From positions 124,001-188,000 of the forward strand of contig NZ_FNZK01000004.1 in NCBI RefSeq assembly GCF_900109225.1: DNA of 64,000 nucleotides, written 5' to 3'. A program made the translations under genes and the position numbers. The stretch is from Propionispira arboris. GTDB taxonomy: Bacteria; Bacillota; Negativicutes; Selenomonadales; Selenomonadaceae. Numbering within the stretch: position 1 is the stretch's first letter; the number at the start of each line of letters is the position of its first letter. Below, piece after piece: positions 37,123 to 45,834 of this stretch. The notes below the pieces were generated by a model, which saw only the letters and a list, made by a program, of their open reading frames with translations, was not told the origin of the DNA and made no database searches.

Positions 37123-38220
37123 ATGAAGAAAATTAATCTTGGACTTTTGTTTGGCGGGCAATCTGCTGAACATGCAGTTTCGTTGCAGTCTGTTCAAAAT
37201 ATTATAGAAGCTATTGATAAAGAAAAATATGATCTTACACTCATTGGAATTGATAAAAGTGGTCAATGGAAACTCTATAGCAGTGACATGATTTTACAGG
37301 CAGGAAATTCATTACAGAACATAAAATCAAACATTGACAGCAATATGCTTTTTACACTTGGGGATGGGGTAACTGAAGCGGTATTTTCCTGTAAAGGTGG
37401 AATGAAACAACCCATTGATGTGATTTTTCCGGTTTTACATGGTACAAATGGTGAAGATGGTACCGTTCAAGGCTTCTTGAAACTTGCTGATATTCCTTAC
37501 GTTGGACCAGGAGTCTTGGCATCAGCTGTTGGCATGGATAAAGATATGACGAAACGAATTTTGCGTGATGCAGGAATTGACATTGCCAGATTTAAAACGT
37601 ATTTTTATTGGCAGCGGGAACAGATTGATTTTAATGATATTAGTTCTGAACTTGGGCTGCCTTTATTTATCAAACCTGCTAATGCAGGATCGTCGGTAGG
37701 TGTGAGTAAAGTTTATGATGTTTTTACGTTTGCTGAGGCGATAAAAACAGCATTTCAATTTGATAATAAGATTTTGATTGAAGAAGCTATTGTAGGGCGT
37801 GAACTAGAATGTGGAATACTAGGAAATGATCAACCAAAAGCATCGGTGATTGGTGAAATTATTGCCCAAAAAGATTTTTATTCATATGATGCCAAGTACA
37901 GAGATGAAAGTGGTGCGATTTTAAAATTGCCGGCGAATCTTTCGGCTGCACTCAGTAAAAAAATCCAAACTGTGGCAATTCAGGTTTTTCAGGTACTTGG
38001 CTGCGAAGGTATGGCTAGAGTAGATTGTTTTTTAACGAAAGATCAGCGTATCATTGTGAATGAAATCAACACAATTCCTGGTTTTACAAAAATCAGCATG
38101 TATCCGAAATTATGGGAACTTAGTGGGGTGAGTTATCCGGATTTGATTCATAGATTAATTCAATTCGCCTTGGAACGTTATGAACGGGAACATAGACTGC
38201 AAATATCATATGATGATTAA
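37123..38220 (+). CDS. ddl: D-alanine--D-alanine ligase
   Basis: 365-residue ATP-grasp enzyme of peptidoglycan precursor synthesis. N-terminal LLFGGQSAEHAVSLQS, VIFPVLHGTNGEDGTVQG, LFIKPANAGSSVGVSKV, and RVDCFLTKDQRIIVNEINTIPGFT with the metal ligands are all in place. It is longer than DdlB (about 306) and matches the DdlA class. Aromatic motif FYSYDAKY is as in D-Ala-D-Ala ligases. Ribosome site GAAGGAG. No mur genes adjoin. Confidence 0.95.
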   Translation: MKKINLGLLFGGQSAEHAVSLQSVQNIIEAIDKEKYDLTLIGIDKSGQWKLYSSDMILQAGNSLQNIKSNIDSNMLFTLGDGVTEAVFSCKGGMKQPIDVIFPVLHGTNGEDGTVQGFLKLADIPYVGPGVLASAVGMDKDMTKRILRDAGIDIARFKTYFYWQREQIDFNDISSELGLPLFIKPANAGSSVGVSKVYDVFTFAEAIKTAFQFDNKILIEEAIVGRELECGILGNDQPKASVIGEIIAQKDFYSYDAKYRDESGAILKLPANLSAALSKKIQTVAIQVFQVLGCEGMARVDCFLTKDQRIIVNEINTIPGFTKISMYPKLWELSGVSYPDLIHRLIQFALERYEREHRLQISYDD

Positions 38221-38260
38221 ATCAAAAAGAAGCCACAGCTTAGTGTGGCTCCTTTTTGAT
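38221..38260. terminator. Bidirectional terminator between ddl and the convergent secreted protein gene
   Basis: ATCAAAAAG and AGCCAC pair with GTGGCT and CTTTTTGAT. Symmetric A/T tails. Confidence 0.88.
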
Positions 38261-38319
38261 TTAATCTATCATGTGTTTTTACTAGATAATTTTGAATAGT
38301 GAGAAACTTCAAGAACGAT

Positions 38320-39222
38320 TTATTTGATGGTTTCAATAGGAGTTGTTTCAGGTATTGCTTCAATAGATGATACTACATTACCAGAAAAATTCAACTTTTT
38401 CGAACCGTAAATCCAAGCAGTTCCATTGTTTTCAGCTCGGTTTGGTTTTCCCCAACTGAGCAATACCTGATCTTTTGTCATATTTTCGATCACGCTGGCT
38501 TTTTCAATATTTTCCCATGTGGCGGATGACCAGCCCAATGTAGTTCTTGGGTTTTGAAGAAATAAATCTTCTTGCCAAGCTGGCGTACTTGACCAGTTCT
38601 CTGCCGATATGTTGGTCCAGCTATAAGCTATTGGTAGAATAGCATTTTTCCCATTTACAGAGACAACCAATGAAATTGGTTTTTGTGCTTGTGAACTAGC
38701 CACTACATCAACTACAGTAACAGCACTACCGATTAAAATAGGTGTTGTTACATCATCGCTGCCTGACAAATTTCGCGTTTTAGGATAAATTGTTTTACCC
38801 ATGAACTGTTCTTTGGCATTTATTAAATCAGATATTAATACCAGGCTGCTTAACTGGCCGTGTCTAGTATGTTCCGCCAATTCTTCCCCCGTATCATTTA
38901 CTGTTAGATATACTAAATATTCTTTTGTAGCCGGGTCTGGGATCACTTTACTCACAGTAGCTTCTTTGGCAAAATGTTCAGAAAAATTAATTGGCGAAGA
39001 TTGATCTCCTTGTTCTGCCTGTGCTGGTGTGAAAATTTTATAGCCGACACTTTGTTGATCAGCAGGTAAATTTAGAAAAGTGAAACTGTGTCCAGGAAAT
39101 TGTTCTGTAGTTAAATTAGCAGGCACGGCCTGACTGGCATCTTCTGCGGAAGCTAAACCAGCAGTCTGAATTCCTAGTAATAAACTCAAAACGCATAAAA
39201 TACGTAAGCTAAAATATTTCAT
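38320..39222 (-). CDS. Secreted protein with a C-terminal BamE/SmpA-like segment
   Basis: 300 residues with a signal peptide (MKYFSLRILCVLSLLLG, cleavage near ASA). The middle is unassigned. Near the C-terminus NMTKDQVLLSWGKP and TAWIYGSKKLNF resemble the BamE/SmpA fold, a short outer-envelope domain that reads x-G-x-P-x...W.Y. Ribosome site AAGGAG. The gene has a structured leader RNA and consensus promoter shared with opuC, so it may respond to the same signal. Function unknown. Confidence 0.75.
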   Translation of the reverse strand: MKYFSLRILCVLSLLLGIQTAGLASAEDASQAVPANLTTEQFPGHSFTFLNLPADQQSVGYKIFTPAQAEQGDQSSPINFSEHFAKEATVSKVIPDPATKEYLVYLTVNDTGEELAEHTRHGQLSSLVLISDLINAKEQFMGKTIYPKTRNLSGSDDVTTPILIGSAVTVVDVVASSQAQKPISLVVSVNGKNAILPIAYSWTNISAENWSSTPAWQEDLFLQNPRTTLGWSSATWENIEKASVIENMTKDQVLLSWGKPNRAENNGTAWIYGSKKLNFSGNVVSSIEAIPETTPIETIK

Positions 39223-39356
39223 TTTTATTTCGTCTCCTTTTTCGTACTTTTATTGTGAATGTATTGGCTCTGCACGAATGAACGGGTTGGCAATACAGAT
39301 CCTAGTCAAGTAGGCATACAGACCAAGACATATTATTTTATTTTTTATCAGGATAA

Positions 39357-39424
39357 GAAAAAACCCTACGTTTATGAAGCGTGTCTGTAAAAGATCTACC
39401 GCCCATATTCGTAGGGATTCAGTA
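39357..39424 (-). promoter_or_regulatory. Structured leader RNA, copy B, ahead of the BamE-like gene
   Basis: Read on the minus strand it begins ACTGAATCCCTACG, has a central TGGGCGGTAGATCT and ACACGCTTCATA, and closes with CGTAGGGTTTTTT. CCCTACG pairs with CGTAGGG and the product is followed by six T, so the closing helix doubles as an intrinsic terminator. It matches copy A at 42348-42413 over its whole length with paired changes in the outer helix. This is the layout of a riboswitch or attenuator. Confidence 0.7.
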
Positions 39425-39468
39425 TTTTGCTGTAAATGGTCCGATACATAATAAAACTTTATATATTT

Positions 39469-39497
39469 ATTATACTGCAAAGAATAATCATTGTCAA
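39469..39497 (-). promoter_or_regulatory. Consensus promoter of leader RNA copy B
   Basis: On the minus strand TTGACA (39497-39492), 17 bases, TATAAT (39474-39469). Perfect sigma-A consensus; start expected near 39462, about 40 bases before the leader fold. Confidence 0.85.
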
Positions 39498-39558
39498 ATA
39501 ATCATTTGACTTATAATGAATTAGTTATATAATAGTATAGCTAATTCATTAGTGATTA

Positions 39559-40458
39559 TTAAAGAAAGCCGTTATCAGACAGCCATTCATTTGCAACGAC
39601 ATTTGGGCTTTTACCATCTAAGTCAACTTTTGCATTTAGTTTTGACATTTCTTCATTGTTTATTTTTCCCGCTAATAAATTGAGGGCATCCGCAATTTCA
39701 GGATGCAGTTTCAACGTATCAGCTCGTACGAGCGGTGCTGCATCAAATGGTGGAAATGCATGTTTATCATCATCTAATACTTTTAAATTAAAGGCAATGA
39801 TTCGTCCATCGGTAGAGAACGCATCAATCACATCTACATTTCCGTCACGACAAGCGGCGTAGGTTAAACCTGGTTCCATGCCAGCGGGCGACTCGAATTT
39901 CATGTCATATATGGATTTAACATTTTCATAACCATCCACTCGTTCTAAAAATTCATGTGTTGCACCTAATTGTAGGGTGCCAGACTGTTTTGCTAAATCA
40001 CTCATAGATTGGATAGAAAGTGCATTAGCCTGATCTGCCCGCATCGCTAATGTGTATGCATTGCTAAAACCTAATGGCTTCATCCAGATAATCTGTTTTT
40101 TTTCTGCGTAGAGTTTTTTTACTTTTTCATAGACAAATTCTGAGCTGCTGGGCGCAACATATTCTTCACCTAAGATATTGACAAGAGCTGTTCCGGTGTA
40201 TTCAGCATAGATATCTAAATCACCTCGTTCAATTGCTTGAGCGACAACGCTTGTTCCGCCTAAATAGGCTTTAGTCTCTACTTTTAGATTGGTATTTTTT
40301 TCAATGACACCTTTCATTAGGTAAATCAAAATATCTTGTTCAGTAAAGTTTTTGCCACCAATAATGACGGTATTGGTATCTTTACCAAAAAGTGAAGAAC
40401 ACCCTAGAATACTCATGGTAGCCAAGATGGTAATCAGTAATAAAATAAGCTTCTTCAT
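39559..40458 (-). CDS. opuCC: Osmoprotectant ABC transporter substrate-binding lipoprotein
   Basis: 299 residues, OpuCC/ProX type. Lipoprotein signal (MKKLILLLITILATM, lipobox ILGC). The ligand-binding fold has VIIGGKNFTEQDILIYL, YLGGTSVVAQAIERGDLDIY and the C-terminal VANEWLSDNGFL. Binds glycine betaine, choline, carnitine or similar compatible solutes. Last gene of the opuC operon, 22 bases after the permease. Only one permease gene accompanies it; B. subtilis opuC has two. Confidence 0.92.
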   Translation of the reverse strand: MKKLILLLITILATMSILGCSSLFGKDTNTVIIGGKNFTEQDILIYLMKGVIEKNTNLKVETKAYLGGTSVVAQAIERGDLDIYAEYTGTALVNILGEEYVAPSSSEFVYEKVKKLYAEKKQIIWMKPLGFSNAYTLAMRADQANALSIQSMSDLAKQSGTLQLGATHEFLERVDGYENVKSIYDMKFESPAGMEPGLTYAACRDGNVDVIDAFSTDGRIIAFNLKVLDDDKHAFPPFDAAPLVRADTLKLHPEIADALNLLAGKINNEEMSKLNAKVDLDGKSPNVVANEWLSDNGFL

Positions 40459-40480
40459 AAAATCTTCCTTTCATAGGGTC

Positions 40481-41116
40481 TTATTTACTTTTGGGCTGTA
40501 CGGCAATTTCAATTTTCTTTAAGCCATAATCAAATATGACGGATAACAAGGCTGCTGGTATAGCACCAGCCAAAATAAGATCCTGTCTTGCCATAGCAAT
40601 CCCACGGAAAATTAAATCACCTAAACCACCAGCACCAACTAATGCTGCTAAAGTAGCTACACCAATGACCATAACGGTTGCGGTGCGGATACCTGCCATG
40701 ATAATAGGCAGTGCTAAAGGGAGTTCGATCATAAACAATACTTGCCTGGATGTCATTCCCATGCCAGTACCAGCATCAATAACAGATTGGTCAACACCTA
40801 AAATTCCTGTATAGGTGTTGCGTAAAATCGGCAAAAGACCATAGACGGTTAAAGCAATGATCGCTGGTCCAAAACCAATTCCAAACAATGGTACCATAAA
40901 TCCCAATAAGGCTAAACTTGGGATGGTTTGAAATACGGAAGTGATGCCGATAATGGTTTCAGCGATTTTTCGTTTTCGTGTAAGTAAAATTCCTAGTGGA
41001 AGCGCAATCAGGTTTGCAATGAATAAAGCGACTATTGTAAGTTGAAGATGCTGCCATGTGCCGATTATTATTTCAGGCCAGCGATTTTGTAACATCATAA
41101 AAAAATTTTCTAACAT
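40481..41116 (-). CDS. opuCB: Osmoprotectant ABC transporter permease
   Basis: 211 residues with about six membrane helices. The EAA-type loop GAGTGMGMTSRQVLFMIELPLALPIIMAGIRTA (spanning roughly residues 105-140) meets the ATPase. ATG 41116 is one base past the ATPase stop and has GGGGGG about ten bases upstream; earlier in-frame ATGs lie inside the ATPase gene. Presumably forms a homodimer, since no second permease gene is present. Confidence 0.92.
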   Translation of the reverse strand: MLENFFMMLQNRWPEIIIGTWQHLQLTIVALFIANLIALPLGILLTRKRKIAETIIGITSVFQTIPSLALLGFMVPLFGIGFGPAIIALTVYGLLPILRNTYTGILGVDQSVIDAGTGMGMTSRQVLFMIELPLALPIIMAGIRTATVMVIGVATLAALVGAGGLGDLIFRGIAMARQDLILAGAIPAALLSVIFDYGLKKIEIAVQPKSK

Positions 41117-41117
41117 A

Positions 41118-42266
41118 TTATTCATTCCCCCCGATAACTGCGTCATTATTATTGGTTCGCATTTGATTGGCCATTACATCAACTAAAGAGGCACGCGTTA
41201 TCAGACCTTTTAGTTTATTATTTTCATTTAGTACAGGTAGATATTCTACGTTATGTTCACTAATTAAATTGATGGCATCGCCTAATTCTTGTGATAGTTT
41301 AATAGTATGAATATCACGTTTCATGATATCAGCCAATACTATTTTTTCATTGGAAAAATTCTTCTGGATTTCACGTGCGTTGGCAACTCCTAAAAATGTT
41401 TTGTCTTTATCAACAATAAGTAAAGAATCTACTTTATATTTCCGCATTTTGGTCAAACCTTCGGCCAGACCAAAGCTTGGGAATGTTGTAATAGCATGAA
41501 CCATTACTTCTTCAATTGTTGGATATTTTTCGATTTGATTGATACGGTCAGCACCAATAAAGGTTCTCACAAAATCGTTGACCGGATGACGTAAAATTTG
41601 TTCAGGGGTATCAAATTGAATGAGCTTTCCAGCTTGCATAATACCAATTCGATCGGCGAGCTTAATTGCTTCATCAATATCATGGGTTACAAAAACAATC
41701 GTTTTATGGAATTTTGTCTGCAAATCCAAAAGATCATCTTGTAGTTGTTCACGGCTGATTGGATCGAGTGCACTGAAGGGTTCATCCATAAGAACAATCG
41801 GCGGATCCCCGGCCAAAGCACGAATTACGCCGATCCGCTGCTGCTGACCACCACTTAGTTCAGCTGGATACCGATTTCGATATGTTTCCGCAGGCAAATT
41901 GACCATATCTAATAGTTCATTAACACGCTTGTCAGATTTTTCTTTATCCCATTTTTTTAAACGTGGAACAAGGGCGATATTATCACCAATCGTCATATGC
42001 GGTAAAAGACCAATATGTTGGATTACATAGCCAATATTGCGGCGCAGTGCGACCGGATTTTCTTTAGCAATGTTTTTATTGTTGATTAGAACAGTACCAG
42101 AGGTTGGCTCGATTAAACGATTAATCATTTTCATCGTGGTGGACTTTCCCGAACCACTGGGACCAATTAGGGCAAATAATTCTCCTTCTTCAATATGAAG
42201 ATTCATATTTTCGACGGCGTGAAAGTCCTTGCTATACACCTTGTTTACATTTTTAAATACGATCAT
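41118..42266 (-). CDS. opuCA: Osmoprotectant ABC transporter ATP-binding protein with CBS domains
   Basis: 382 residues. Walker A GPSGSGKST, signature LSGGQQQR, Walker B IVLMDEPFSAL, and H-loop FVTHDIDEA, followed by a tandem CBS pair (about 250-375) that in OpuA/OpuC-type transporters senses ionic strength or a nucleotide such as c-di-AMP. ATG 42266 follows AGGAGGAGAT; longer upstream frames run into the leader RNA. Opens the opuC operon behind a consensus promoter and structured leader. Confidence 0.94.
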   Translation of the reverse strand: MIVFKNVNKVYSKDFHAVENMNLHIEEGELFALIGPSGSGKSTTMKMINRLIEPTSGTVLINNKNIAKENPVALRRNIGYVIQHIGLLPHMTIGDNIALVPRLKKWDKEKSDKRVNELLDMVNLPAETYRNRYPAELSGGQQQRIGVIRALAGDPPIVLMDEPFSALDPISREQLQDDLLDLQTKFHKTIVFVTHDIDEAIKLADRIGIMQAGKLIQFDTPEQILRHPVNDFVRTFIGADRINQIEKYPTIEEVMVHAITTFPSFGLAEGLTKMRKYKVDSLLIVDKDKTFLGVANAREIQKNFSNEKIVLADIMKRDIHTIKLSQELGDAINLISEHNVEYLPVLNENNKLKGLITRASLVDVMANQMRTNNNDAVIGGNE

Positions 42267-42347
42267 AGGGATTATCTCCTCCTTCTGGCAAAAATAGCCT
42301 GCGTTATTAAAATTTGCAGAGTAAATGCCTATCGAACGTTTTTTAAG

Positions 42348-42413
42348 AGAAAACCCCCAGCTATATGAGCGAACCTTTAACAGATTTACGCCCAATATAG
42401 TGGGGATTCAGTG
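42348..42413 (-). promoter_or_regulatory. Structured leader RNA, copy A, ahead of opuC
   Basis: Minus-strand CACTGAATCCCCACTATAT pairs with ATATAGCTGGGGG around an inner TGGGCGTAAATCT / GTTCGCTCA module, then TTTTCTCTT. Copy B shares ACTGAATCCC, the TGGGCG...CGCT core and the closing helix just before the T-tract, with different but paired bases in the helix. It fits a small ion- or metabolite-sensing riboswitch; the Na+-I (DUF1646) class is a candidate given its reported osmotic-stress targets, but I cannot verify the consensus from memory. Confidence 0.7.
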
Positions 42414-42461
42414 AGATTTTCAATATTAATTTTCACTAATTTAAAACGATTCCATATACAT

Positions 42462-42490
42462 ATTATATTCTAAAAGAAAATTATTGTCAA
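42462..42490 (-). promoter_or_regulatory. Consensus promoter of the opuC operon
   Basis: On the minus strand TTGACA (42490-42485), 17 bases, TATAAT (42467-42462). Perfect sigma-A consensus; start near 42455. Confidence 0.88.
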
Positions 42491-42566
42491 TTAATAAGGA
42501 AATGTCAATAGCCTTTTGAAAAATATTTATAGAAAATTTGAGCAAAAAAATTTATGGAAAATAGTA

Positions 42567-42595
42567 CTACCGTTAGGGTAGCTGTGATTTTTTTT
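42567..42595 (+). terminator. Weak T-tailed hairpin upstream of the OPT gene
   Basis: CTACC-GTTAG-GGTAG, six bases, then eight T. The stem is only five pairs. It could be an attenuator in the OPT leader. Confidence 0.3.
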
Positions 42596-42855
42596 ACTGC
42601 TTTCATTCGTTTTATATATAGTATTTTATAAAAATAAAGGTATACAAAAAAAGCTGAAATAACTATAATATGTATATGCGATATTGGCTTTGAGATAAGT
42701 GTTTCTCTCGTGAGGACATATGGCTGTTAATTAAAAAAAAATAAGTCGAATTCGATGAAGGAAAAGGTGGTTACAGTAAAAGTGTACTACACAAAGACAA
42801 TGGATTTTTAACAGCAGATCGATTTGAAAACCGATTAAACAAAAGGAGAATACAT

Positions 42856-44898
42856 ATGAAACAAGTAGATTTTATGAGCAATGAAATACACTTGCCTGAA
42901 CTTACGCTTCGGGGCATGCTGCTAGGAATGTTGATTACGGTTATTTTCACGGCATCTAATGTTTATTTAGGTTTAAAAGTAGGGCTTACCTTTTCGTCGT
43001 CGATTCCGGCGGCTGTAATTTCTATGGCAATTTTGAAGATGTTTAAAGAGTCGAATATATTAGAAAATAATATGGTACAAACACAAGCTTCGGCGGCAGG
43101 GACACTTTCTTCCGTCATTTTTGTTATTCCGGGACTACTAATGATTGGCTATTGGCAGGGATTTCCATTTTGGCAAACGCTGATGCTTTGCGCATGTGGG
43201 GGGAGCCTTGGTGTACTGTTTACGATTCCGCTTCGCCGGGCGATGATTGTTAACAGTGATTTACCATATCCGGAAGGTTTGGCGGCTGCGGAAATTTTAA
43301 AAGTGGGCAGTGACAGTTCAGACATGAAACAGGCAAGTGGTATGAAAGATATTTTATCGGGCGGACTACTGGCTGCTTTTATTAGTTTATGTACGAATGG
43401 GTTCCACATTATGTCATCGGAAGTAAGCTATTGGTTTAGCTTTGGTAAGATCACTTCCAAATTGCCACTTGGCTATTCAGCGGCTTTGATTGGTGCAGGT
43501 TATTTAATTGGTATTGCTAGTGGAATGGCAATGCTGGTTGGTACACTTTTGTCATGGGGCGTATTTGTACCTTATTTAACTTCTGTTTTTACACCCGCAG
43601 AAGGGCAAAGTGTGCAGGCATTTGCCACTGGTATTTGGGCACAAAAAGTCCGCTTTATCGGGGCTGGGACGATTGGTGTTGCAGCTATTTGGACATTAGT
43701 GATGCTCGCAAAACCTATTATTGAAGGCATGTCACTTTCTATCAAAGCAATGAAAAGTACAGAAGCTGAAAAAAGTTTGCATCGAATGGATACGGATTTA
43801 TCACCCAAAGCGGTTGGTATTATTTTTGGTGTTATTGTTTTAGGTTTAACAGGAACATTTTATTCTTTTATATCGGATGCAAATTTGGCTGTTGGAACTA
43901 CTTGGGCTTTTGTGGCAGCTGGTGTTATAGTAGCTGTTTTAATGGGCTTTTTTGTTGCGGCAGCCTGCGGTTATATGGCTGGGTTAATAGGTACATCAGC
44001 GAGTCCTATTTCAGGGATTGCTATTTTGGGTATTATTATTTCTTCACTTGTGGTACTGGCAATCGGGACCTCAGCTGGTGTATTTGAATCGGAATCGGGC
44101 AGTAAATTTGCCACGGCTTTGGCAATTTTCATTACGAGCGTTATTATTAGTATTGCCGCTATATCAAATGATAATTTACAAGATTTGAAGACAGGCTATT
44201 TGGTTGGTGCTACGCCTTGGAAACAACAGGTGTCTTTGATACTGGGCAGTGTTATTGGTGCTTTTGCCATAGCTCCGGTACTTAATTTACTATATGAAGC
44301 ATATGGCTTCACTGGTGCAATGCCTCGCATGGGAATGGACCCTGGACAGGCTTTATCGGCACCACAGGCAACTCTGATGACGACAATTGCCAAAGGTATT
44401 TTCAGCCATAATTTGGATTGGAATTATATCCTTTTTGGTATTGGTATTGGTATTTTGATCATTATCCTTGATTTATTGTTGAAAAAAAATTCTGTCTCAT
44501 ATTGCTTGCCGCCACTGGCTGTAGGTATGGGGATTTATTTACCGCCTACACTCGAAGTGCCGTTGATTATTGGAACGGTGATGAGCTATTTGGTTCATCG
44601 TCATTTGAAAAAACAGGCAATTGAACGCAATTCCCAAAATGTAGAAGCCGAAGTTGAAAAATCCAATCGTAAGGGTGTGCTTTTCGCATCGGGGTTGATT
44701 GTTGGTGAAAGCTTAATGGGCGTTATCATTGCCATCATTATTGTCTTTTCGGTAACGGCTGGTGGCAGCGATTCACCGTTGGCTTTGGTTGGAAAAGATT
44801 TTGAACCTACAGCCGATTCACTGGGGCTTATTGTGTTTATCTTATTGATTGCAGTATTCATTTATCGTGTGCTCAATTCTAAAGTTGAAGTAAAATAA
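42856..44898 (+). CDS. OPT-family oligopeptide transporter
   Basis: 680-residue membrane protein with about 15-16 hydrophobic helices. LTLRGMLLGMLITVIFTASNVYLGLKVGLTFSSSIPAAVISMAIL is the diagnostic opening of the bacterial OPT family (residues about 16-58). SDLPYPEGLAAAEILK and SNDNLQDLKTGYLVGATPWKQQ are further landmarks. Imports peptides or metal chelates with protons; the true substrate of bacterial OPT proteins is often uncertain. Ribosome site AAAAGGAG. Monocistronic with a strong terminator. Confidence 0.92.
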   Translation: MKQVDFMSNEIHLPELTLRGMLLGMLITVIFTASNVYLGLKVGLTFSSSIPAAVISMAILKMFKESNILENNMVQTQASAAGTLSSVIFVIPGLLMIGYWQGFPFWQTLMLCACGGSLGVLFTIPLRRAMIVNSDLPYPEGLAAAEILKVGSDSSDMKQASGMKDILSGGLLAAFISLCTNGFHIMSSEVSYWFSFGKITSKLPLGYSAALIGAGYLIGIASGMAMLVGTLLSWGVFVPYLTSVFTPAEGQSVQAFATGIWAQKVRFIGAGTIGVAAIWTLVMLAKPIIEGMSLSIKAMKSTEAEKSLHRMDTDLSPKAVGIIFGVIVLGLTGTFYSFISDANLAVGTTWAFVAAGVIVAVLMGFFVAAACGYMAGLIGTSASPISGIAILGIIISSLVVLAIGTSAGVFESESGSKFATALAIFITSVIISIAAISNDNLQDLKTGYLVGATPWKQQVSLILGSVIGAFAIAPVLNLLYEAYGFTGAMPRMGMDPGQALSAPQATLMTTIAKGIFSHNLDWNYILFGIGIGILIIILDLLLKKNSVSYCLPPLAVGMGIYLPPTLEVPLIIGTVMSYLVHRHLKKQAIERNSQNVEAEVEKSNRKGVLFASGLIVGESLMGVIIAIIIVFSVTAGGSDSPLALVGKDFEPTADSLGLIVFILLIAVFIYRVLNSKVEVK

Positions 44899-44923
44899 TA
44901 AAACGTTGTAATAACACGTCGTA

Positions 44924-44966
44924 GGGGCATTTATCGTAAAATAAACGATAAATGCCCCTGCTTTTT
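44924..44966 (+). terminator. Terminator of the OPT gene
   Basis: GGGGCATTTATCGT pairs with ACGATAAATGCCCC, then TGCTTTTT. Confidence 0.93.
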
Positions 44967-45093
44967 AAAAAAATAAAATGTATAAATCAAAGGAATTTCT
45001 AAGAGTATAGGCGTATTATAATATAGGGTATCTATTGATAACGATGAAAGTAGATTAAGCTCAATGTGTAAATTTCTAAATGGAGTGGTGTAA

Positions 45094-45648
45094 ATGAGGA
45101 CGGTCTTATTTTTATTGGTTTTCTTTTTATTATCGATGACACATGTATTTGCAGAAGCAAGCCAGGCAGCGGAATCAGAATTGTATACCATTGCCGTCAT
45201 TCCATACATAGGTGCAACGGCAGAGCTGAAAACTTATGTGAAAGATATTGTGAAAGATCAGTATATGGAAGGCTTTTTAGTTTCTAAAATTAAAATAATT
45301 CCCGAAGAGGATGTTCAAAAGGCTTTGGACCATGCGGGATATGACCCTTCAATAATGGAACTTCCTGAAAAAGATGTATTTGAAGCTGTTGCGAAAGATA
45401 CAAAAGCGGATTATGTTATCGGGATGAAAATAGCCAAGTTGAATTGTAATGGTTACATTCAATTTATTTCTACTGAGATCAAAACGAAAGCGCAATTGCA
45501 ATATAAATTTTATAATCGCAGTACGAATCGGTTGATCGTTTTTCAAACCAACGGATCGGCAAAAGATGCTGCTGCCAAAACATCTATAACAAATGCAATT
45601 CATGATGCTATGGAAGATGGGTACCAGAAAATTACCGACTCACTATAA
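45094..45648 (+). CDS. Secreted protein of unknown function
   Basis: 184 residues with a signal peptide (MRTVLFLLVFFLLSMTHVFA). The mature part has alternating strands and helices (IAVIPYIGATAELKTYV, DYVIGMKIAKLNC, YKFYNRSTNRLIVFQTNG) reminiscent of TolB-N/CsgG-like or periplasmic lipoprotein-associated folds, but I cannot assign it. Ribosome site GGAGTGGTG. Own terminator follows. Confidence 0.7.
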   Translation: MRTVLFLLVFFLLSMTHVFAEASQAAESELYTIAVIPYIGATAELKTYVKDIVKDQYMEGFLVSKIKIIPEEDVQKALDHAGYDPSIMELPEKDVFEAVAKDTKADYVIGMKIAKLNCNGYIQFISTEIKTKAQLQYKFYNRSTNRLIVFQTNGSAKDAAAKTSITNAIHDAMEDGYQKITDSL

Positions 45649-45677
45649 ACTGTTAAAGCATCTATACTGCAAAATGT

Positions 45678-45729
45678 AAAAAACAACAACTGGAGATATT
45701 TTCACAATGTCTCCAGTTGTTGTTTTTTT
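45678..45729 (+). terminator. Terminator after the secreted protein gene
   Basis: AAAAAACAACAACTGGAGA pairs with TCTCCAGTTGTTGTTTTTT; potentially bidirectional. Confidence 0.92.
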
Positions 45730-45834
45730 AATCTTAATAGTTTCCGCTAAGAATGCATTTTTCATAAAATTGCGATTTCTATCTGTCTGTGGTAAAATAT
45801 TGCTACTTTAAAAGACGTAATGGGGGATGTAGAC

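Larger units (their letters stand above)
39223..39558. other. Leader region of the BamE-like gene and intergenic space to opuCC
   Basis: Contains the leader RNA and its promoter (separate entries). AATGAATTAG (39515-39524) and CTAATTCATT (39541-39550) form a 10-base-pair dyad just beyond the opuCC stop, without a clear T-run. A minus-strand frame at 39250-39480 lies inside the leader and has no ribosome site. Confidence 0.6.
42267..42855. other. Divergent leader regions of opuC and the OPT transporter gene
   Basis: 589 bases without a gene. On the minus strand it holds the opuC leader RNA and promoter. On the plus strand a small hairpin with eight T lies at 42567-42595, and about 250 further AT-rich bases precede the OPT gene; I see nothing clear in that last part. 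Confidence 0.6.

Noticed and set aside
39250-39480. A 76-codon minus-strand frame upstream of the BamE-like gene
   Set aside because: It lies inside the structured leader and promoter, has no ribosome site and has low-complexity residues.
42348-42413. The opuC leader as a ydaO-type c-di-AMP riboswitch
   Set aside because: It is far too short and lacks the ydaO conserved blocks.
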